DNA from: an uncultured Myroides sp.
GTDB taxonomy: Bacteria; Bacteroidota; Bacteroidia; Flavobacteriales; Flavobacteriaceae
DNA length: 64,000 nt
Direction of reading: 5' to 3'
Assembly: GCA_913777665.1 (NCBI GenBank)
Contig: CAJYTF010000033.1
Coordinates: 1 to 64,000, forward strand
Shown: positions 62,001 through 64,000 of the stretch, piece by piece
Numbering within the stretch: position 1 is the stretch's first letter
How the letters are laid out: each line of letters begins with the position of its first letter
Program-made: the position numbers and the translations under genes
Notes under the pieces: model-generated
The model's database searches: none
Told to the model about the DNA's origin: nothing
What the model saw: only the letters and a program-made list of their open reading frames with translations

Positions 62001-62264
62001 TACACTTTCCATAGATTTTGATTCGATCTTTTTAACGTTTTCCAACGAAGAAACGGCGTCTTCTATTACTTTGGTAACCGAAGTTTCAACCTCAGACGGA
62101 GCTGCTCCCGGATATATTGTTTGAACCGTAATTACGTTTACGTCAAATTTTGGGATTAATTCGTACCCCATACTAAAGTACGAAGCAATACCCCCAAGAA
62201 TCAGCATCAAAAATACGATGATGATGATACTGGGTCTTTTTATTGATATTTCAGATATTTTCAT
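59058..62264 (-). CDS. RND efflux transporter permease, AcrB/HAE-1-like
   Basis: Proton-driven inner-membrane pump of 1068 residues with the 12-span RND layout: span 1 (about 12-31), a large periplasmic loop (about 35-335), spans 2-6, a second loop (about 570-870) and spans 7-12. The proton-relay aspartates of span 4 are in VVGILVDDAIVVIENIHRHME. GAAPSEVETSVTKVIEDAV in the first loop and the MLIGLVAKNAIMLVDFAN segment are family hallmarks. It is third in the efflux operon after the outer-membrane factor and the adaptor. Substrates could be drugs, bile-type detergents or solvents and cannot be read from sequence. Confidence 0.93.
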   Translation of the reverse strand: MKISEISIKRPSIIIIVFLMLILGGIASYFSMGYELIPKFDVNVITVQTIYPGAAPSEVETSVTKVIEDAVSSLENVKKIESKSMESVSVVMITLNTGADVNFLLTDAQRKINAVINDLPDDAETPSLSKFSLDDVAIMNLSVTSNLTEKELYNLLDQKIQPVFARINGVAKVDLVGGEEREIQVSVNPERLAGYGLTIGQIQQILGQSNMDFPTGSIKTQSNQTTIRLSGKFASLDQMRNLPITTPTGTSIRLSDIADVQDGVKDPEKIARIDQKNTILMQVFKQSDANAVEVSEAVKNTIAVKDKDGKLLSGVEKDYEQQKIEISIASDSTDYTISAADHVMVDLGIAVALVAFIMLFFLHSLRDAAIATIAIPLSLVATFIGLNLLGYTLNLMTLLGLSLVVGILVDDAIVVIENIHRHMEMGKNKVRAAFDGAKEIGFTVTAITLVIVVVFLPIAMSTGLVSDILRQFCITVVIATMLSLLVSFTVVPWLYSRFGKLSHISKHSFFGKILYGFEAGLTKLTNGISGILEWSLKNRKNKIITLLLTLVLFFASIGLAVGGYIGGGFFPTSDKEEFLIQFELPKDASIEQTNLLTQKAEAYLSKKPEIEKMITTVGQASDGMMTASGTKYKSEIQIYLQDGHKHKESTKVYSAKLKREMERELVGVKVKTVEVGIMGAEQAPLMLTVIASSQEDALEYAKKAADLLEKIPGSREVRLTSEDGNPEVVVKLDRDKMNALGLNVATVGMTMQTAFAGNTDMKYRAEDTEYDINLRYDEIGRGTIDDVKTLKFINQDGQSIMLEQFADVTYGSGPTLLERRDKSPSVSIQAQVVGKSEGTIATEWEAEFSKLKLKPGVTFKWGGNKENQDEGFGTLGIALVASILLVYAVMVVLYDSFSKPFIILFSIPLSFIGALLFMALTNQTLNIFTILGIIMLIGLVAKNAIMLVDFANHKKELGYSTYDALVAANHARFRPILMTTIAMVIGMLPIAMAQGDGSDFNRGLAIVIIGGLLSSLFLTLIIVPVVYAIFDGIGRRFRKGKKADYAELMVADYEENENFVDEFGEKQN

Positions 62265-62337
62265 TGATATTTTTGCTTTAGGCGATAAGCTTAAGGCAGT
62301 AAGCTAAATGCTTACCACTTATAACTTACAGCTAATT

Positions 62338-63396
62338 TTATTTAATGATTTGAACAGCAGTGCCGTTAGCTAAATTTATTTGACCCGAAGTGATTACTTG
62401 TGTTCCTTTTTCGATTCCTGAAATTACTTCGATCTTATCTCCAAAAGTTCTACCTGCAACAACTTTAGTTAACACCGCTTTACCATCTTTGTGAACAAAA
62501 ACCTGGCTGCTGCTTACACTTCCAACAAACGCTGTACGCGGAATGGTTAAAACGTTTGCCATTTGGCTGTTTCCAAAATACGCGTTACCATACATACCAG
62601 CTTTTAAATCGTTGGCAGAATTGTTTTGAATTTCTAATTCAACCGGGAAATTCAAGCTTTCGTCTGCTTTTGGTGCAATAAACGAAACTTTACCTGTAAA
62701 TTCTTTATCTGCAACAACCGGTGACTGTACTTTTATAGACTGACCAATTTTTAAAGAACCAATGTTTTTCTCGTCAACTTTTACCTTTAATTTTAAGGTT
62801 GATACATTTACGATTTCGAATAATTCGGTTCCCGGATTAGCATAAAAACCAGGTTCAACGCTTTTTTTGTTTACGATACCCGAAAACGATGCTTTAATGT
62901 TCACGTCACCCGCATTTAGTTGTGCACTTTGCAGGTTGTTTTTAGCGTTAACCAATTGCAGTTTCATTTGATCTAACTGTTGTTTGGTTACACCGCCTGT
63001 TGCATAAGCACTTTCAAAACGAGCTACTTCTGCCTTAGCATTATTGTAATTTGCCTGCGCATTGCTAAGATTTACATTTTGCTGATCTGCCTTAATAACT
63101 GCTAATGTTTGACCGGCACTAACGCGAGATCCTTCAGAAACTAAAACGCGTGTTACTCTTCCCGGAACTTCGGTCGAAATTTTAACCTCTTGTTTAGGAA
63201 CAAATACTCCGTTTGCAATGTATTCTCCGCTTACATCATTAAAATCGGCTGTTTCTACACGTACTGCAACAGCACTATTTTTTTGTGCAACAACTGCAGT
63301 TTCTGCTTCGTTCTTTTCTTGGTTTTTATTTAAAACGAACATAATTCCTGCTAAAGCTGCAATGATTACGATTCCTGTTATGATAACTTTTTTCAT
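62338..63396 (-). CDS. RND efflux periplasmic adaptor subunit
   Basis: Membrane-fusion protein of 352 residues linking the RND pump to the outer-membrane channel. A single N-terminal anchor (about 4-22) precedes the barrel-sandwich hybrid domain, with its halves in GRVTRVLVSEGSRVSAGQTLAVI and ASFSGIVNKKSVEPGFYANPG, separated by a helical hairpin (about 110-165). Beta-barrel and membrane-proximal domains follow (VLTIPRTAFVGSVSSSQVF). The hairpin is short, as in typical AcrA relatives. It is encoded between the TolC-like and permease genes. Confidence 0.92.
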   Translation of the reverse strand: MKKVIITGIVIIAALAGIMFVLNKNQEKNEAETAVVAQKNSAVAVRVETADFNDVSGEYIANGVFVPKQEVKISTEVPGRVTRVLVSEGSRVSAGQTLAVIKADQQNVNLSNAQANYNNAKAEVARFESAYATGGVTKQQLDQMKLQLVNAKNNLQSAQLNAGDVNIKASFSGIVNKKSVEPGFYANPGTELFEIVNVSTLKLKVKVDEKNIGSLKIGQSIKVQSPVVADKEFTGKVSFIAPKADESLNFPVELEIQNNSANDLKAGMYGNAYFGNSQMANVLTIPRTAFVGSVSSSQVFVHKDGKAVLTKVVAGRTFGDKIEVISGIEKGTQVITSGQINLANGTAVQIIK

Positions 63397-63415
63397 CTTT
63401 AATATGCAATTAGTT

Positions 63416-64000
63416 TTATTCTTGTGTTAATGATTTTAATTCTCCTTTTGCCTTAATTAATGCTATTTCGGCAACTTTATAATCTAGTAAAGCATTGGTG
63501 TGATTGTTTTGTGCGTCGGCATACTGTGTTTCTGCATCTAACAAATCGGTTAAGGTTGCTAAACCAAATTTGTAATTGTTTTCTATGTTTGTTAATACTT
63601 CTTTAGCCAAATTCACATTCTCTTTTTGGATGTTCAATGTAATTAAAGAGTTGTTTAACTGTGTTACGGCATTTTTAAGTTCTAAATCTAATCCTAAACG
63701 AGTATCGCGTTTGTCTGCTTCTAATTTTTCAATATCAATCTGTGCTTGTCTAACTTTCGCTTTAACAGATCCACCATTGAAAATAGGTATGTTTAAATTT
63801 AATCCTATCGCTGAAAAGTTAGACCATGCAGCATCTGGAAGTGTTTGAAACCATGGTAATTTTTCTCCAAATCCTAAGTAACCGTAATTTGCAGTAAAAC
63901 TTAAGCTTGGATAACCTTCTGCATTAATGGCTTTTTTGTTTAATGCTAATAATTCACCTTGTTTTTCCAACAATAAAATCTCGGTTCTGTTTTCAATATT
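63416..64000 (-). CDS. TolC family outer-membrane efflux protein, 5' part outside the window
   Basis: C-terminal 194 codons of an outer-membrane channel protein; the frame stays open to the right edge, so the start is missing. Long amphipathic helices with Ala, Gln, Asn and Leu, such as ELKNAVTQLNNSLITLNIQ and LTDLLDAETQYADAQNNH, and a strand with YGYLGFGEKLPWF, are typical of the TolC periplasmic barrel. The block NIPIFNGGSVKAKVRQAQIDIEK is the family's conserved PIFNGG motif. It leads the operon with adaptor and permease, 19 bases before the adaptor start. Confidence 0.88.
   Translation of the reverse strand, partial: NIENRTEILLLEKQGELLALNKKAINAEGYPSLSFTANYGYLGFGEKLPWFQTLPDAAWSNFSAIGLNLNIPIFNGGSVKAKVRQAQIDIEKLEADKRDTRLGLDLELKNAVTQLNNSLITLNIQKENVNLAKEVLTNIENNYKFGLATLTDLLDAETQYADAQNNHTNALLDYKVAEIALIKAKGELKSLTQE

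Overview
The window comes from an AT-rich bacterial chromosome of the phylum Bacteroidota, most likely the family Flavobacteriaceae. The evidence is a mevalonate-pathway gene set (class II HMG-CoA reductase, two GHMP kinases, diphosphomevalonate decarboxylase), a type IX secretion plug-domain protein, biopterin-type aromatic amino acid hydroxylase, a two-domain ComEC without the beta-lactamase part, promoters resembling the Bacteroidota -7 element TAnnTTTG, and intergenic palindromic repeats of a type common in flavobacteria. No rRNA, tRNA, CRISPR array, prophage or intact insertion sequence was seen. About 58 protein genes fill nearly the whole window; only two stretches exceed 300 bases without an intact gene (22957-23591 and 57193-57926), and both hold unusual structure.

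Layout. 8-3418: an oligopeptide-type ABC permease and a Prc-like protease on the minus strand, separated by a repeat element. 3563-8444: surE, a small membrane protein and lpxB as an overlapping operon, then an NlpC/P60 hydrolase and comEC. 8435-17706: a minus-strand peptide-use block with dipeptidyl peptidase IV, four tandem POT-family transporters and a secreted thioredoxin-like protein. 17804-28686: the mevalonate/isoprenoid region (HMG-CoA reductase, GYDIA-type GHMP kinase, diphosphomevalonate decarboxylase, mevalonate kinase-like protein, UbiA-type prenyltransferase). It is interspersed with a flavoprotein, a broken GIY-YIG nuclease among palindromic repeats, and a Crp/Fnr-azurin-truncated globin group sharing a probable operator. 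28677-41831: small membrane and HEAT proteins, an RNA pseudouridine synthase, M3 peptidase, pirin/YceI, a second Crp/Fnr regulator, two convergent L,D-transpeptidase-type proteins, phosphoglycerate mutase, methionine aminopeptidase and a methyltransferase. 41868-53760: YitT protein, two tandem receptor-type class III nucleotidyl cyclases, M16 peptidase, aromatic amino acid hydroxylase and lipoproteins. 53899-64000: T9SS plug-domain protein, ApaG, PruA, an orphan membrane ORF between inverted terminators, AIM24, CsbD, and an RND efflux operon whose TolC-like gene runs off the right edge.

The most interesting observation is the cyclase pair at 42750-47448. The two paralogous membrane proteins are encoded one base apart. 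One keeps both metal-binding aspartates but has lost the transition-state arginine; the other keeps the arginine but has lost one metal aspartate. This is the division of labour of the C1/C2 halves of animal adenylyl cyclases and predicts an obligate heterodimer with one active site. One subunit also carries an HD domain with a phosphodiesterase-like HNxxHxxDV motif, so synthesis and breakdown of a nucleotide signal may sit in one receptor complex. Other leads are the GIY-YIG gene flanked by palindromic repeats, the GYDIA kinase as a candidate for the missing phosphomevalonate kinase, and palindromic operators near both Crp/Fnr genes.
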